From JANYLB01 sp963837715 (GTDB taxonomy: Bacteria > Actinomycetota > Acidimicrobiia > IMCC26256 > JANYLB01), in contig CAWIOF010000004.1 of the NCBI GenBank assembly GCA_963837715.1, positions 1 through 64,000 of the forward strand: DNA of 64,000 nucleotides. Reading direction: 5' to 3'. Positions 26,776 to 36,689 of this stretch are shown piece by piece (position 1 is the first letter of the stretch; the number at the start of each line of letters is the position of its first letter). Below the pieces are notes generated by a model. The model did no database searches. It had not been told where the DNA came from and saw only the letters and a list, made by a program, of their open reading frames with translations. The position numbers were made by a program, and so were the translations under genes.

Positions 26776-26840
26776 GGTGCTCCTGGTCTCAGGTGAAGGG
26801 GTTCGGTGATGCGGTTCGGGTCACGGATCTGGGGAAAGAA

Positions 26841-27257
26841 CTAGCGCGCCGGCTGCGTCTCCCGGGCATCGAGCGCCTCGGTGAGCCAGTCGGAGATGGT
26901 CTCGAGCGGGGTCCCGGGGGTGAAGAGCCGGGCGACGCCGGCCGCCTGGAGCGCTTCGATGTCGGCGTCGGGGATGATCCCACCACCGAACACGATCACG
27001 TCGTCGAGGCCCCGTTCGGCGAGCAGGGCGATCACCTTCGGGAAGAGGGTCATGTGCGCCCCCGAGAGCAACGAGATGCCGACGGCGTCGGCGTCTTCTT
27101 GGAGCGCCGTCGCCGCGATCTGTTCCGGCGTCTGGAACAGGCCGGTGTAGATGACCTCGAAGCCACCGTCGCGCAGGGCCCGCGCGATCACCTTGGCGCC
27201 GCGATCGTGCCCGTCGAGGCCGGGCTTGGCGATGACCACGCGGTAACGCCGCTCCAT
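26841..27257 (-). CDS. Stand-alone B12-binding subunit (methylmalonyl-CoA mutase type)
   Basis: The 138-residue protein consists only of a cobalamin-binding domain: RYRVVIAKPGLDGHDRGAKVIARAL with the DxHxxG ligand motif (DGHDRG), then GISLLSGAHMTLFPKV and VFGGGIIPDADIEALQAAGV. This matches the small subunit of two-protein methylmalonyl-CoA or related acyl-CoA mutases. The large catalytic subunit is not in the window. The position just upstream of sucCD supports methylmalonyl-CoA to succinyl-CoA flow. Other acyl-CoA mutase systems (ethylmalonyl-, isobutyryl-CoA) use the same domain, so the exact substrate is unresolved. Confidence 0.9.
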   Translation of the reverse strand: MERRYRVVIAKPGLDGHDRGAKVIARALRDGGFEVIYTGLFQTPEQIAATALQEDADAVGISLLSGAHMTLFPKVIALLAERGLDDVIVFGGGIIPDADIEALQAAGVARLFTPGTPLETISDWLTEALDARETQPAR

Positions 27258-27315
27258 GGCGGGCTCTCTCCAGATCGGGGCTGCGCATCGGGGCCGGGGG
27301 CCGGGGCCGCGTACG

Positions 27316-27331
27316 CTCGCGCCGGCGCGAG
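27316..27331. promoter_or_regulatory. Perfect 16-bp palindrome in divergent gap
   Basis: CTCGCGCCGGCGCGAG is self-complementary over its full length and lies between the divergent B12-subunit gene and the small membrane protein gene. It could be an operator for a dimeric regulator. High local GC makes chance symmetry more likely, so confidence is low. Confidence 0.35.
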
Positions 27332-27362
27332 AACGATAGTCACGCTGGTCAGCCGACGAGAA

Positions 27363-27860
27363 ATGCCGAGCAATGACGACAAGGGACCGATGACCGCCGA
27401 ACCGAGCGCCGAGCCCGGCGCCAAGCCGGGTGCCAAGCCGAGATGGTCATCGACGCCGCTCCTCGTGATCACGGCTGCGCTCGCGATCGGCGCCGGCCTG
27501 ATCATCGCCGCGCTGCTCCTCGTCGCGACCGGCCAGAGCGGCGACGTGCCGAAGGGGCCGTTCCCCCTCGGCTCGACCACGGGCCTGCGCGAAGAGGTGG
27601 AGAAGAGCCCCGTCTACATCGCCGACCCGACCGGTGGCGACGGCCTCTGGCTCCAGCTCAGGGGCAAGGAGATCGTCGCGTTGTCGGCAGTCCCGCCCGG
27701 CAACCCGAGCAGTTGCACCGTTCGCTGGCGCGACTCGGTCGATGCGTACGAAGACTGCGACGGCAAGCGGTACAGCGAAGACCAGCTGGCCACGTATCCC
27801 CTCGAGCAACGCGAGGGCTCCCTCTACGTCGACACGCGCCGCGCCGATCCTCCAGACTGA
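27363..27860 (+). CDS. Small single-pass membrane protein, unknown function
   Basis: The 165-residue protein has a Pro/Lys/Glu-rich N-terminal tail with short EPGAKPGAK repeats, one transmembrane helix (LLVITAALAIGAGLIIAALLLVATG) and a C-terminal extracytoplasmic domain of about 95 residues. That domain contains SCTVRWRDSVDAYEDCDGKRYSEDQLATYPLEQREG, whose two cysteines might form a disulfide. The layout faintly recalls Rieske-like domains, but the CxH pairs are absent. ATG 27363 (preceded by CGACGAGAA) is preferred over ATG 27390. It is divergent from the B12-subunit gene and converges on pcrA. No function is recognised. Confidence 0.7.
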   Translation: MPSNDDKGPMTAEPSAEPGAKPGAKPRWSSTPLLVITAALAIGAGLIIAALLLVATGQSGDVPKGPFPLGSTTGLREEVEKSPVYIADPTGGDGLWLQLRGKEIVALSAVPPGNPSSCTVRWRDSVDAYEDCDGKRYSEDQLATYPLEQREGSLYVDTRRADPPD

Positions 27861-27870
27861 CGCCGCCCAG

Positions 27871-30192
27871 CTAGAGCTTCTTGAGCGGGGCCCAGGCGAG
27901 GAGCAGTCGCTTCTCGCCGACGTCGCGGAACCGGACGATGGCCTCGGCCTTGTCGCCCTGGCCGATCACGTCGGTGATCACTCCCTCACCGAACTTGTCG
28001 TGGCCGACGTCGTCGCCGACGCGGAGCCCGAGCTGCTCGGCGCCGTTCGCGCCCGTCGGCTGCGACGCTTGCCGCACCGCAGCGTTGACGACCGCCTCGC
28101 GATGGCCACCAAGGCCCGACCGAGTCGAGCGACGCTCCTCGCCGATCGCGCGCACCAGCTCCTCGGGGATCTCGCGCAGGAACCGACTCGGCGGGTAGTA
28201 CTCCGTCGCGCCGAACAGGCTGCGGCACCACGCGTGGCAGAGGTACAGCCGCTCGCGGGCCCGGGTGATGCCGACGTAGCAGAGGCGGCGTTCCTCCTCG
28301 AGCTCGTCGGGTTCGCCGAGGCTGCGGGAGTGCGGGAAGACGCCGTCTTCCATTCCCGTGAGGAACACCACCGGGAACTCCAAACCCTTCGCGGTGTGGA
28401 GCGTCATCAGCGTGACCGCCGAGTTGTCGGCACCGTCTTCGCCGTCGAGATCGGTGACGAGCGAGATGCCTTCGAGGAACGCCTGGATGCGGCCGACACC
28501 GTTCGGCGGCGGTGCGTCGGCGGCGTCGGTCCCGGCGATGGCGGCGAGGCCCGACGCGGGCACCGAGGCCCGCTGCTGCTCCTCGAGCTGCTCGTCGAAC
28601 TGGGTCGCCACGCCGATGAGCTCCTGGAGGTTCTCGATCCGGCCCTGCGCCTCGATCGACCGCTCGACCTCGAGCTCGGCGAGGTACCCGGTGCGCTGGA
28701 GCATCGCGTCGATCGTGGCCCCGACGCCCTGATCGGCCTCCGCCTCGAGCCCGGCGACCACCTCGAGCAGTTCGCGGATGCCCCCGAGCGCCTTGCCGTT
28801 GACGCCCGCGGCAGCAGCCGATGCGAGCGCGTCGCGGAACGTGACCGCCGCACCCTGCGCGTAGGCGTCGACCTTGCGCACCGACGTGTCGCCGACGCCG
28901 CGTCGCGGCGTGTTCACGATTCGCTTCCAGCTCACTTCGTCGTCGGGGTTCACGATCGCGCGCAGGTACGCCAGCGCGTCCTTCACCTCGCGCCGGTCGT
29001 AGAACTTGGTGCCACCGATCACGCGGTACGGCATCCCGGCCCGCACGAGCGACTCTTCGATCACGCGACTCTGCGCGTTGGTCCGGTAGAAGACGGCCAT
29101 GTCGTCGAACCGGTGACCTTCGGAGTCGGTGAGCCGGTCGATCTCGTTCACGATGAACGCGGCCTCGTCGTGCTCGTCCTCGGCCTGGTAGCGGGTGAGC
29201 AGCTCACCGCCGATCTGGTCGGTCCAGAGGTGCTTCGGTCGCCGCGCCGCGTTGTTCGCGATGACTGCGTTGGCCGCATCGAGGATGCGCTGGGTGGAGC
29301 GGTAGTTCTGCTCCATCACGATCACACTCGCGTCGGGGAACGCCTCCTCGAACCGCATCAGGTTCCGGAAATCCGCCCCGCGGAACCTGTAGACCGACTG
29401 ATCGGCGTCGCCGACGACCATGACGTTGCGGTGTTCGGCGGTGAGCATCCGCACGATCTCCCACTGCGCCATGTTCGTGTCCTGGAACTCGTCGACGAGC
29501 ACGTACTCGAAGCGGTGCTGCCACCGGGCGAGCACGTCGGGGTGCTCGCGGAACAAGCGGACGACCAGCAACAGCAGGTCGTCGAAGTCGGCGGCCGACG
29601 CATCCTGGAGGCGCCTCTGGTACTCGGTGTAGATCTCGGCGACCTTGCGCTCGAACGGCCCGATGGCCCGGTCGAGGGCCTCGGCCGGGCTCACGAGCTC
29701 GTTCTTCATGGCCGAGATCAGACCCTGGGTGCGCCGGGCCGGGAACCGCTTCGGGTCGAGATCGAGGTCGCGGCGGACGTAGTCGGTGAGGCGCACCGCG
29801 TCGGCCTGGTCGTAGATCGTGAACGACGACCGGTAGCCCAGCCGCTCGATGTCCTTCCGCAAGATGCGCGCGCACGCCGAGTGGAACGTCGACACCCACA
29901 TGCGCCGCGCGACCGGCCCGACGAGCGCCTCGACGCGCTCCTTCATCTCGCCCGCGGCCTTGTTGGTGAACGTGATCGCGAGGATCTGGAACGGCGACAG
30001 GTTGCGTTCGCCGACGAGGTATGCGACCCGGTGCGTCAGCACGCTCGTCTTTCCCGACCCCGCGCCCGCGACCACGAGGATCGGACCGTCGGGCGCGCTC
30101 GCCGCCTCGCGCTGCACCGGGTTGAGTCCGGCCAGGAGATCCGCGGTGTCGCCCCGCGGGGGCGAGGGGGTCGGGGGCGCAGCGCTGCTCAT
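27871..30192 (-). CDS. pcrA: ATP-dependent 3'-5' DNA helicase, UvrD/PcrA type
   Basis: A 773-residue superfamily 1A helicase for nucleotide excision repair, replication restart and recombination control. Motifs appear in order: Q-motif LNPVQREAASAPDGP, Walker A VVAGAGSGKTSVL (about residue 45), ITFTNKAAGEMKERV, VDEFQDTN (Walker B), GDADQSVYRFRGAD, EQNYRSTQRILDAAN, VTLMTLHTAKGLEFPVVFL and RLCYVGITRARERL. The C-terminus ends in a Tudor-like segment (VGDDVGHDKFGEGVITDVIG), typical of PcrA. The start is ATG 30192 since the upstream extension is low-complexity and crosses a -10 box and a probable SOS box. Confidence 0.96.
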   Translation of the reverse strand: MSSAAPPTPSPPRGDTADLLAGLNPVQREAASAPDGPILVVAGAGSGKTSVLTHRVAYLVGERNLSPFQILAITFTNKAAGEMKERVEALVGPVARRMWVSTFHSACARILRKDIERLGYRSSFTIYDQADAVRLTDYVRRDLDLDPKRFPARRTQGLISAMKNELVSPAEALDRAIGPFERKVAEIYTEYQRRLQDASAADFDDLLLLVVRLFREHPDVLARWQHRFEYVLVDEFQDTNMAQWEIVRMLTAEHRNVMVVGDADQSVYRFRGADFRNLMRFEEAFPDASVIVMEQNYRSTQRILDAANAVIANNAARRPKHLWTDQIGGELLTRYQAEDEHDEAAFIVNEIDRLTDSEGHRFDDMAVFYRTNAQSRVIEESLVRAGMPYRVIGGTKFYDRREVKDALAYLRAIVNPDDEVSWKRIVNTPRRGVGDTSVRKVDAYAQGAAVTFRDALASAAAAGVNGKALGGIRELLEVVAGLEAEADQGVGATIDAMLQRTGYLAELEVERSIEAQGRIENLQELIGVATQFDEQLEEQQRASVPASGLAAIAGTDAADAPPPNGVGRIQAFLEGISLVTDLDGEDGADNSAVTLMTLHTAKGLEFPVVFLTGMEDGVFPHSRSLGEPDELEEERRLCYVGITRARERLYLCHAWCRSLFGATEYYPPSRFLREIPEELVRAIGEERRSTRSGLGGHREAVVNAAVRQASQPTGANGAEQLGLRVGDDVGHDKFGEGVITDVIGQGDKAEAIVRFRDVGEKRLLLAWAPLKKL

Positions 30193-30201
30193 CACCGACG
30201 A

Positions 30202-30217
30202 TCGTACAGGTGTTCGA
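30202..30217 (-). promoter_or_regulatory. Probable LexA (SOS) box overlapping the pcrA promoter
   Basis: Minus-strand TCGAACACCTGTACGA is one base from the perfect dyad TCGAAC-N4-GTTCGA, the known LexA site type in actinobacteria. It overlaps the likely -10 box (TACGAT, 30201-30206) that lies 8 nt upstream of the pcrA ATG, an ideal repressor position. Confidence 0.65.
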
Positions 30218-30256
30218 TCGACGCGGTCCGGCGAAACGGACGCGGATCGGGGTCGA

Positions 30257-30565
30257 TCAGGGATCGAGCCGGCCTTCGGCGATCTCGAGGCGCAGTTCGG
30301 TGGTGGCATCGGGCGCGGGCGGCGCGACCAGATCGACCGCCACGCTCGCGTCGGCGTCGTCGCGGTAGGACCGCAGGAGTCGCGTGCGTTCGGGGTTCAG
30401 CGCGACGGTGAAGGACCCGTCGTCTTCGATCTCGAGCGCGTAGTACGCCTCCCAGTCGCCCTCGAACGACGGCGCAGTGGGGTCGGCGCCGCGCGGCATG
30501 CGGCGGAAGCGCATGCGCTCGGTGTCGAAGAGCCAGATGCTGTGGGAGGTGTCGATGCGCTCCAT
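30257..30565 (-). CDS. Small conserved-looking hypothetical protein
   Basis: The 102-residue acidic protein starts at ATG 30565. It is beta-rich by eye (HSIWLFDTERMRFRRMPRG; WEAYYALEIEDDGSFTVAL; TELRLEIAEG). It has no cysteines, signal peptide or membrane helix. A -10-like TACCCT lies 12 nt upstream at 30578-30583. Its frame is clear of shadows from neighbours and it keeps normal codon usage, so it is likely real. It lies between pcrA and the aldolase gene on the same strand, but there is no overlap with either. Function is unknown. Confidence 0.65.
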   Translation of the reverse strand: MERIDTSHSIWLFDTERMRFRRMPRGADPTAPSFEGDWEAYYALEIEDDGSFTVALNPERTRLLRSYRDDADASVAVDLVAPPAPDATTELRLEIAEGRLDP

Positions 30566-30689
30566 AGGGGAAGGTTCAGGGTAGCCGCCTCCGGGGCGCT
30601 TTCCACCAGCGGCGGACGCCGCCGGCCCCACTGCTCACCGGCATCTCACGGAGCGCGGTCGCAAGCCTCCGACCAGGGGCGGAGCCGCC

Positions 30690-31727
30690 TCAGCGGCCGG
30701 CATTCTCCATCGCCGGGGTGTAGCTGCCCTTGGCGGCTTCGCTGTTCAGCTTGGCGCGGTGTGCGAACGCAGCGCGGCCGGCGTCGGCATTCGCGGCGTC
30801 GCCCTTCCACGCCTGGAGCGCCGCCGACTGCAGGGCGCGACCGTAGGAGAAGCTCATCGCCCACGGGACCACCTCACCGGCGGCCTTGCGCTTGTTCATC
30901 GCGTCGAGGTTCGCGGTCGCGGCTTCGTCGGATTGACCGCCCGAGAGGAAGACGATGCCGGGCACCGCCGCGGGAACCGCGCGGCGGAACGTCCGTAGCG
31001 TCGCCGCGGCCACCTCGTCGGGTGACGCCTGCGCCGAGCAGTCGGCACCAGGGATGACCATGTTGGGCTTCAGGAGGATGCCCTCGAGCTCGACGCGCTG
31101 TTCCGACAGCTGCGCGAACACGGCCTCGAGCACCGCGGTCGTGACTTCCTCACACCGCTCGATCGTGTGGTCGCCGTCCATGAGGACCTCTGGCTCCACG
31201 ATCGGCACGATCCCGGCTTCCTGGCACAGCGCCGCGTAGCGGGCGAGCGCGTGCGCGTTCACGTCGATGCAGTACCGCGACGGGAGGTCGGCGGTGATCG
31301 AGTAGGTCGCGCGCCACTTCGCGAAGCGGGCACCGAGGTCGTAGTAAGCCTTCAGCCGTTCCCGTAGGCCGTCGAGACCCTCGGTGACGGTCTCACCCGG
31401 CGCGCCCGGCAACGGCTTGGCGCCGGCGTCGACCTTGATGCCCGGGATGATCCCCTGGTCTTCGAGGATCTTCACGAGCGGCGTGCCGTCGGCTGCCTGC
31501 TGGTGGATCGTCTCGTCGAAGAGGATGACGCCACTGATGTACTCGCCGACCCCGGGTGCGGTGAAGAGCAGCTCCCGGTAGTCGCGGCGGGCGTCTTCGG
31601 TCGACTCGGTGCTGATCGAATCGAACCGCTTCTTGATCGTCCCCGAGCTCTCGTCGGCGGCGAGGATCCCCTTGCCCGGTGCGACGATCGCCTGCGCGAT
31701 GGCGGCCAGATCACCCATGTCCCTCAT
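30690..31727 (-). CDS. Fructose-bisphosphate aldolase, class I
   Basis: The 345-residue enzyme cleaves fructose 1,6-bisphosphate to DHAP and glyceraldehyde 3-phosphate by Schiff-base chemistry. N-terminal AQAIVAPGKGILAADESSGTIKKRF is diagnostic of class I. The Schiff-base lysine is in LEGILLKPNMVIPG, and SGGQSDEAATANLDAMN with WAMSFSYGRALQ forms the rest of the phosphate site. Starts at 31736, 31727 and 31718 are all possible; ATG 31727 follows GAAGGGG and is chosen. The guaA stop overlaps this start region (31733-31735), so the two are probably coupled although metabolically unrelated. The C-terminal tyrosine common in animal enzymes is replaced by NAGR. Confidence 0.93.
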   Translation of the reverse strand: MRDMGDLAAIAQAIVAPGKGILAADESSGTIKKRFDSISTESTEDARRDYRELLFTAPGVGEYISGVILFDETIHQQAADGTPLVKILEDQGIIPGIKVDAGAKPLPGAPGETVTEGLDGLRERLKAYYDLGARFAKWRATYSITADLPSRYCIDVNAHALARYAALCQEAGIVPIVEPEVLMDGDHTIERCEEVTTAVLEAVFAQLSEQRVELEGILLKPNMVIPGADCSAQASPDEVAAATLRTFRRAVPAAVPGIVFLSGGQSDEAATANLDAMNKRKAAGEVVPWAMSFSYGRALQSAALQAWKGDAANADAGRAAFAHRAKLNSEAAKGSYTPAMENAGR

Positions 31728-31732
31728 CCCCT

Positions 31733-33286
<1,554 letters not shown>

Positions 33287-33316
33287 GGGCGTCGGTTCAC
33301 TGGCGCCGGGTCACGA

Positions 33317-34483
33317 TCAGCGGCCCATGCCGATGTTCTGCGCGCGCTGGAGCGACTTGCCCTCGGTGAGCAGCGACGGCGCGATCATCACCTCGGCCTT
33401 CTGGAACTCCTTCACCGTCTCGTACCCGGTGGTGGCCATCGACGTGCGCAGCGCCCCGAACAGGTTGAGGCTGCCGTCGTTGTCGTGCGCGGGGCCGACG
33501 AGGATCTCCTCGAGCGTGCCGTGCTGACCGGCCTGGACGCGTGCACCACGCGGGAGCGTGGGGTGGAAGGTGGCCATGCCCCAGTGGTAGCCGCGACCGG
33601 GCGCCTCGTAGGCGCCGGCGAGCGGAGAGCCGAGCATCACCGCGTCGGCACCGCAGGCGATGGCCTTGGCGACGTCGCCCCCGGTGCGCATGCCGCCGTC
33701 GGCGATCACGTGCACGTAGACGCCGGTCTCGTCGAGGTGACGGATGCGGGCACCCGCGGCGTCGGCGATGGCCGTGGCCTGGGGGACGCCGATGCCGAGG
33801 ACGCCGCGACTGGTGCAGGCGTGACCCGGTCCGACACCGACGAGCACACCGACGGCGCCGGTGCGCATGAGGTGCAGCGCGGTGGAGTACGACGCGCACC
33901 CGCCGACGATCACCGGGACGTCGAACTCACGGATGAACTTCTTGAGGTTGAGCGGCTGGCGCGACGGGTCCTTCGACACGTGCTCCGCCGACACGACGGT
34001 GCCCTGGATCACCAGGACGTCGAGCTCGGCCTCGAGGATGTGCTTCGAGTACTGCTCGACGCGCTGCGGCGTGAGCGACGCGCACGACGTGACGCCGGCG
34101 GCCCTGATCTCCTCGATGCGCCGGCCGATCAGCTCTTCCTTGATCGGCTCCTCGTAGATCTCCTGCATGCGCCGCGTGGCCTTCTCGGGCTCGAGCGTCG
34201 CGATCTCGCTGAACACCGGCTCGAGGTCGTCGTAGCGGGTCCACAGTCCCTCGAGGTTCAGGCACCCGAGTCCGCCGAGTCGACCGACTTCGATCGCGGT
34301 GGCGGGCGACACGACCCCGTCCATCGCGGCCGCGATGAGCGGCAGCTCGAAGTTGAAGGCGTCGAGCTCCCAGGTGATGTCGACGTCTTCGGGGTCGCGC
34401 GTCCGGCGGCTGGGCACGATCGCGATGTCGTCGAACCCGTAGGCCCGCCGTCCGCTCTTGCCGATCCCGATCTCGACTTCCAA
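33317..34483 (-). CDS. guaB3: GuaB3-type IMP dehydrogenase-family protein
   Basis: The 388-residue TIM barrel belongs to the GuaB3 branch of the IMPDH/GMP reductase family found in actinobacteria and cyanobacteria. It lacks the CBS-domain insert of true GuaB, and shows PLIAAAMDGVVSPATAIEVGRLGGLGCLNLEGL, the GVGPGHACTSRGVLGIG loop with the candidate catalytic cysteine, and VIADGGMRTGGDVAKAIACGADAVMLGSPLAGA. Start is TTG 34481-34483, supported by GGGGAG 7 nt upstream. Next to guaA, it fits guanine nucleotide synthesis, but GuaB3 function is debated and GMP reductase activity is an alternative. Confidence 0.93.
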   Translation of the reverse strand: MEVEIGIGKSGRRAYGFDDIAIVPSRRTRDPEDVDITWELDAFNFELPLIAAAMDGVVSPATAIEVGRLGGLGCLNLEGLWTRYDDLEPVFSEIATLEPEKATRRMQEIYEEPIKEELIGRRIEEIRAAGVTSCASLTPQRVEQYSKHILEAELDVLVIQGTVVSAEHVSKDPSRQPLNLKKFIREFDVPVIVGGCASYSTALHLMRTGAVGVLVGVGPGHACTSRGVLGIGVPQATAIADAAGARIRHLDETGVYVHVIADGGMRTGGDVAKAIACGADAVMLGSPLAGAYEAPGRGYHWGMATFHPTLPRGARVQAGQHGTLEEILVGPAHDNDGSLNLFGALRTSMATTGYETVKEFQKAEVMIAPSLLTEGKSLQRAQNIGMGR

Positions 34484-34529
34484 GGTGGCTCCCCTGCGCG
34501 GTCGTGCACTCCTGAAGGGTTGGAGTCTA

Positions 34530-35033
34530 CTAGCCGTTCTGCGCTCCGCAGACTTGGGTGCCGTACTCGGTCACGCGGTTCGACGCCTCGTTGGCCGCCT
34601 CGGTCTGGAACCGCTTCCGCTCCGCCTCCGGCACCTTGGTCGGGTCGTACCCGACCGCGGCCAACGCGGGCTGGAGATCCTCGATGGCTTTCGCCACGAC
34701 CTCGACGTCGGGTCGGATCTCGCCGCTCGCGGCCGCCTCCATCCCCTGGAGCGCGGTGACCGACGCGGCCCAGCGTGTCGCGAGCTCGTCGACCGGGACT
34801 GTCGCGGGATCGAGGGTCGCGGTCGTGTTCGTGGCGATGAACTGCTGGTACTGGGAGCAGAACTCCGCGCTGTCGGTTCCCTTGAAGGTGACGGTCGTGG
34901 TCGTCGTCTCCTTGGCGTCCTTCTTGTCGTCGTCGCTGCACGCGGTCCCGATCACGGTCAGCGTCAGCACGACCACGATCAGCAGCCGTACGGACGCCCT
35001 TCGTGACTTCGGATATACCGACCTTCTACTCAC
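34530..35033 (-). CDS. Predicted lipoprotein
   Basis: The 167-residue protein has a basic start, a hydrophobic core (LLIVVVLTLTVIG) and a lipobox TAC with Cys32 as the expected lipidated residue (VIGTACSDDDKKD). A Thr-rich spacer (TTTTTV) and a helical soluble domain with two cysteines (EFCSQYQQ; TQVCGAQNG at the end) follow. It overlaps the Nudix gene by 8 nt and lies downstream of it. The domain is not recognised; a surface-anchored binding role is possible. Function unknown. Confidence 0.82.
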   Translation of the reverse strand: MSRRSVYPKSRRASVRLLIVVVLTLTVIGTACSDDDKKDAKETTTTTVTFKGTDSAEFCSQYQQFIATNTTATLDPATVPVDELATRWAASVTALQGMEAAASGEIRPDVEVVAKAIEDLQPALAAVGYDPTKVPEAERKRFQTEAANEASNRVTEYGTQVCGAQNG

Positions 35034-35766
35034 TCAGACCTCCATATGCGGATGTTTCGCCCTCGACGCCGAGGAGACGGGCGAGGAAGCTGCGCAGGAT
35101 GCGCGCGGTCGCCCCCCACACGGTCTCACCAACGAGCTCGAAGAACACGACATCGAGCTCGGTGAACGGTCGCGCGTCCGACACAGGGAAGACCCAGTGC
35201 TCCTCGCGATAGGTCGCGTCGGAGAGCAGTTCGGTGAGCGGAACGTCGAACACGCGCTCGACTTCTCGCGGATCGGCGCGCAGCGTCGGGGGCTCGGCGA
35301 GCAGGCCGACGAACGGGTCGATCACGAACCGCGATCCAACCGTCCCCAGCCGGTCGAGCGCCACCACCACCTCGACGAGCGACGGGTCGAGCCCGATCTC
35401 CTCGTGGGCCTCGCGCAGCGCGGTGTCGACCGGCGACCGGTCCAGCCCGACCTGCACGGTCCCTCCCGGGAACGCGATCTCGCCCTGGTGCGACGGCATC
35501 GTCTCGGGCCGCTTCGTCAGCACCACGTGCACGTCGTCGTCACGTTCGAACAACGGGATGAGCACCGCGGCGTCACGGCTCCCGTCGACACGGATCGGCT
35601 CCGGCAGCGGCGCGGCGAAGCGGCCGGCGCGTTCGCGCACCAGGTCGAGGGAGAGGTGACGCTCCGCGGCCGAGAGGTGCGCCCACGGCGCCGGGCCCGT
35701 GATCCGGAACGCCTCGGGGCGCGGGATGCGTTGTCGTCCGCCGCGGGACGGCGCGGGCACTGCCAT
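35026..35766 (-). CDS. Nudix hydrolase, CoA-pyrophosphatase-like
   Basis: The 246-residue protein has the Nudix box near residues 98-125 (AFPGGTVQVGLDRSPVDTALREAHEEIGL). The REAHEEIGL part is intact, while the preceding box glutamate is Gln in GGTVQ, a change also seen in some family members. The upstream RPETMPSHQGEIAFPGG segment is typical of CoA pyrophosphatases (NudL type), which hydrolyse CoA to phosphopantetheine plus ADP. A TAATCT box 7 nt before ATG 35766 suggests a leaderless start. It is the first gene of a pair with the lipoprotein. Confidence 0.88.
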   Translation of the reverse strand: MAVPAPSRGGRQRIPRPEAFRITGPAPWAHLSAAERHLSLDLVRERAGRFAAPLPEPIRVDGSRDAAVLIPLFERDDDVHVVLTKRPETMPSHQGEIAFPGGTVQVGLDRSPVDTALREAHEEIGLDPSLVEVVVALDRLGTVGSRFVIDPFVGLLAEPPTLRADPREVERVFDVPLTELLSDATYREEHWVFPVSDARPFTELDVVFFELVGETVWGATARILRSFLARLLGVEGETSAYGGLSE

Positions 35767-35773
35767 CGCGAGC

Positions 35774-35779
35774 AGATTA
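35774..35779 (-). promoter_or_regulatory. Leaderless-type -10 box (TAATCT) for the Nudix hydrolase gene
   Basis: TAATCT ends 7 nt before the ATG at 35766 on the minus strand and matches the TANNNT consensus. Confidence 0.5.
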
Positions 35780-35825
35780 GGTCCTCCGGTTCAAGGAATC
35801 GCCCGATCCCGTCGATACGGGGCGG

Positions 35826-36608
35826 GTGATCGAGATGCGCAGCGCACGGACGCGCGTGCAGTGGTCGGAGTGGAACGACTGGCGGTTCCCGCCGGTGGCG
35901 GTCCTGCTCTCGGTGATCGTGGTCGCCACGGCTGCGGGCGCCGTGTGGTCGGGCGTGATCCTCCGCCCGATCGACGGTCCGGGCTTCACGCCTGCGCTCC
36001 CCGCTGCGATCATCCTCGCCACGTTCGTCGGCTGGAACCAGCTCGGGCTCGCCCGGGCCGACCTCCGGGCCTGGCGCGAGACCCTCATCGTCATCGGTGG
36101 CCTGCTTGGAGTGGTCGGCGTCGTGTTCGTCGCCCGGGTCGGGTCGCCGGCCGAGGTCCTCGCCTTCGGGATCGGGTCGCTCGAGGAGGAGCTGGTCTTC
36201 CGACTCGCCGCGCCCCTCGCCCTCGGCGGCATCACCGCGTGGGCGCTCGGTCGTCCGGTCGGCGAACTCCGCGCCTGGGGCAACGGCCCGTGCGCGGTCG
36301 CGGTCGCGGCGAGCGCGGTCGTCTTCACGTGCATGCCCGGCCACCTCGCGCAGGCGGCCGGCCCGCTCCAGCTCGTGCCGTTCCTTGCGATCGCGATGCT
36401 GCTCACCTACATCGTGCTGCGCACCGGCGCGCTGCTGCCCGGGGTCGCCGTGCACGCGCTCCTGAACCTCGCGACCGTCGCCTACCTCGCGGGCGCGATC
36501 CCGAATCTCGTCTGGGCATCCGTCGTCATCGTCGGCCTCGGTGCGTACGCGTTGGGCGCCGAGCGCGCCGGCCGTCGCCTCGGACTCATGACTCCCGTCG
36601 CCGGCTGA
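35826..36608 (+). CDS. CPBP-family intramembrane metalloprotease
   Basis: The 260-residue multi-pass membrane protein carries CPBP/Abi motifs in order: EEELVFR (about residue 120, the EExxxR site), FTCMPGHL (FxxxH) and GVAVHALLN (HxxxN). These residues form the metal-dependent active site inside the membrane. At least six hydrophobic helices are visible. Relatives process prenylated or membrane substrates, or provide bacteriocin immunity. Start GTG 35826 or ATG 35835. It is divergent from the Nudix gene and converges with pilT across a strong hairpin. Substrate unknown. Confidence 0.85.
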   Translation: MIEMRSARTRVQWSEWNDWRFPPVAVLLSVIVVATAAGAVWSGVILRPIDGPGFTPALPAAIILATFVGWNQLGLARADLRAWRETLIVIGGLLGVVGVVFVARVGSPAEVLAFGIGSLEEELVFRLAAPLALGGITAWALGRPVGELRAWGNGPCAVAVAASAVVFTCMPGHLAQAAGPLQLVPFLAIAMLLTYIVLRTGALLPGVAVHALLNLATVAYLAGAIPNLVWASVVIVGLGAYALGAERAGRRLGLMTPVAG

Positions 36609-36622
36609 GCGCGCTCGCCCGA

Positions 36623-36673
36623 CGAGGTCTGCACCGTGAGTCCCGGAATCCGGGCGTGAGCGTGCAGACCTCG
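36623..36673. terminator. Long hairpin in convergent CPBP/pilT gap
   Basis: Perfect 12-bp arms CGAGGTCTGCAC and GTGCAGACCTCG enclose a second, 6-bp stem CCCGGA-A-TCCGGG, flanked on each side by a CGTGAG direct repeat. It sits 15 nt after the CPBP stop and 16 nt before the pilT stop on the other strand, fitting a bidirectional terminator. It could also be a mobile palindromic element. Confidence 0.6.
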
Positions 36674-36689
36674 CGGGTTCGGTCGTCGG

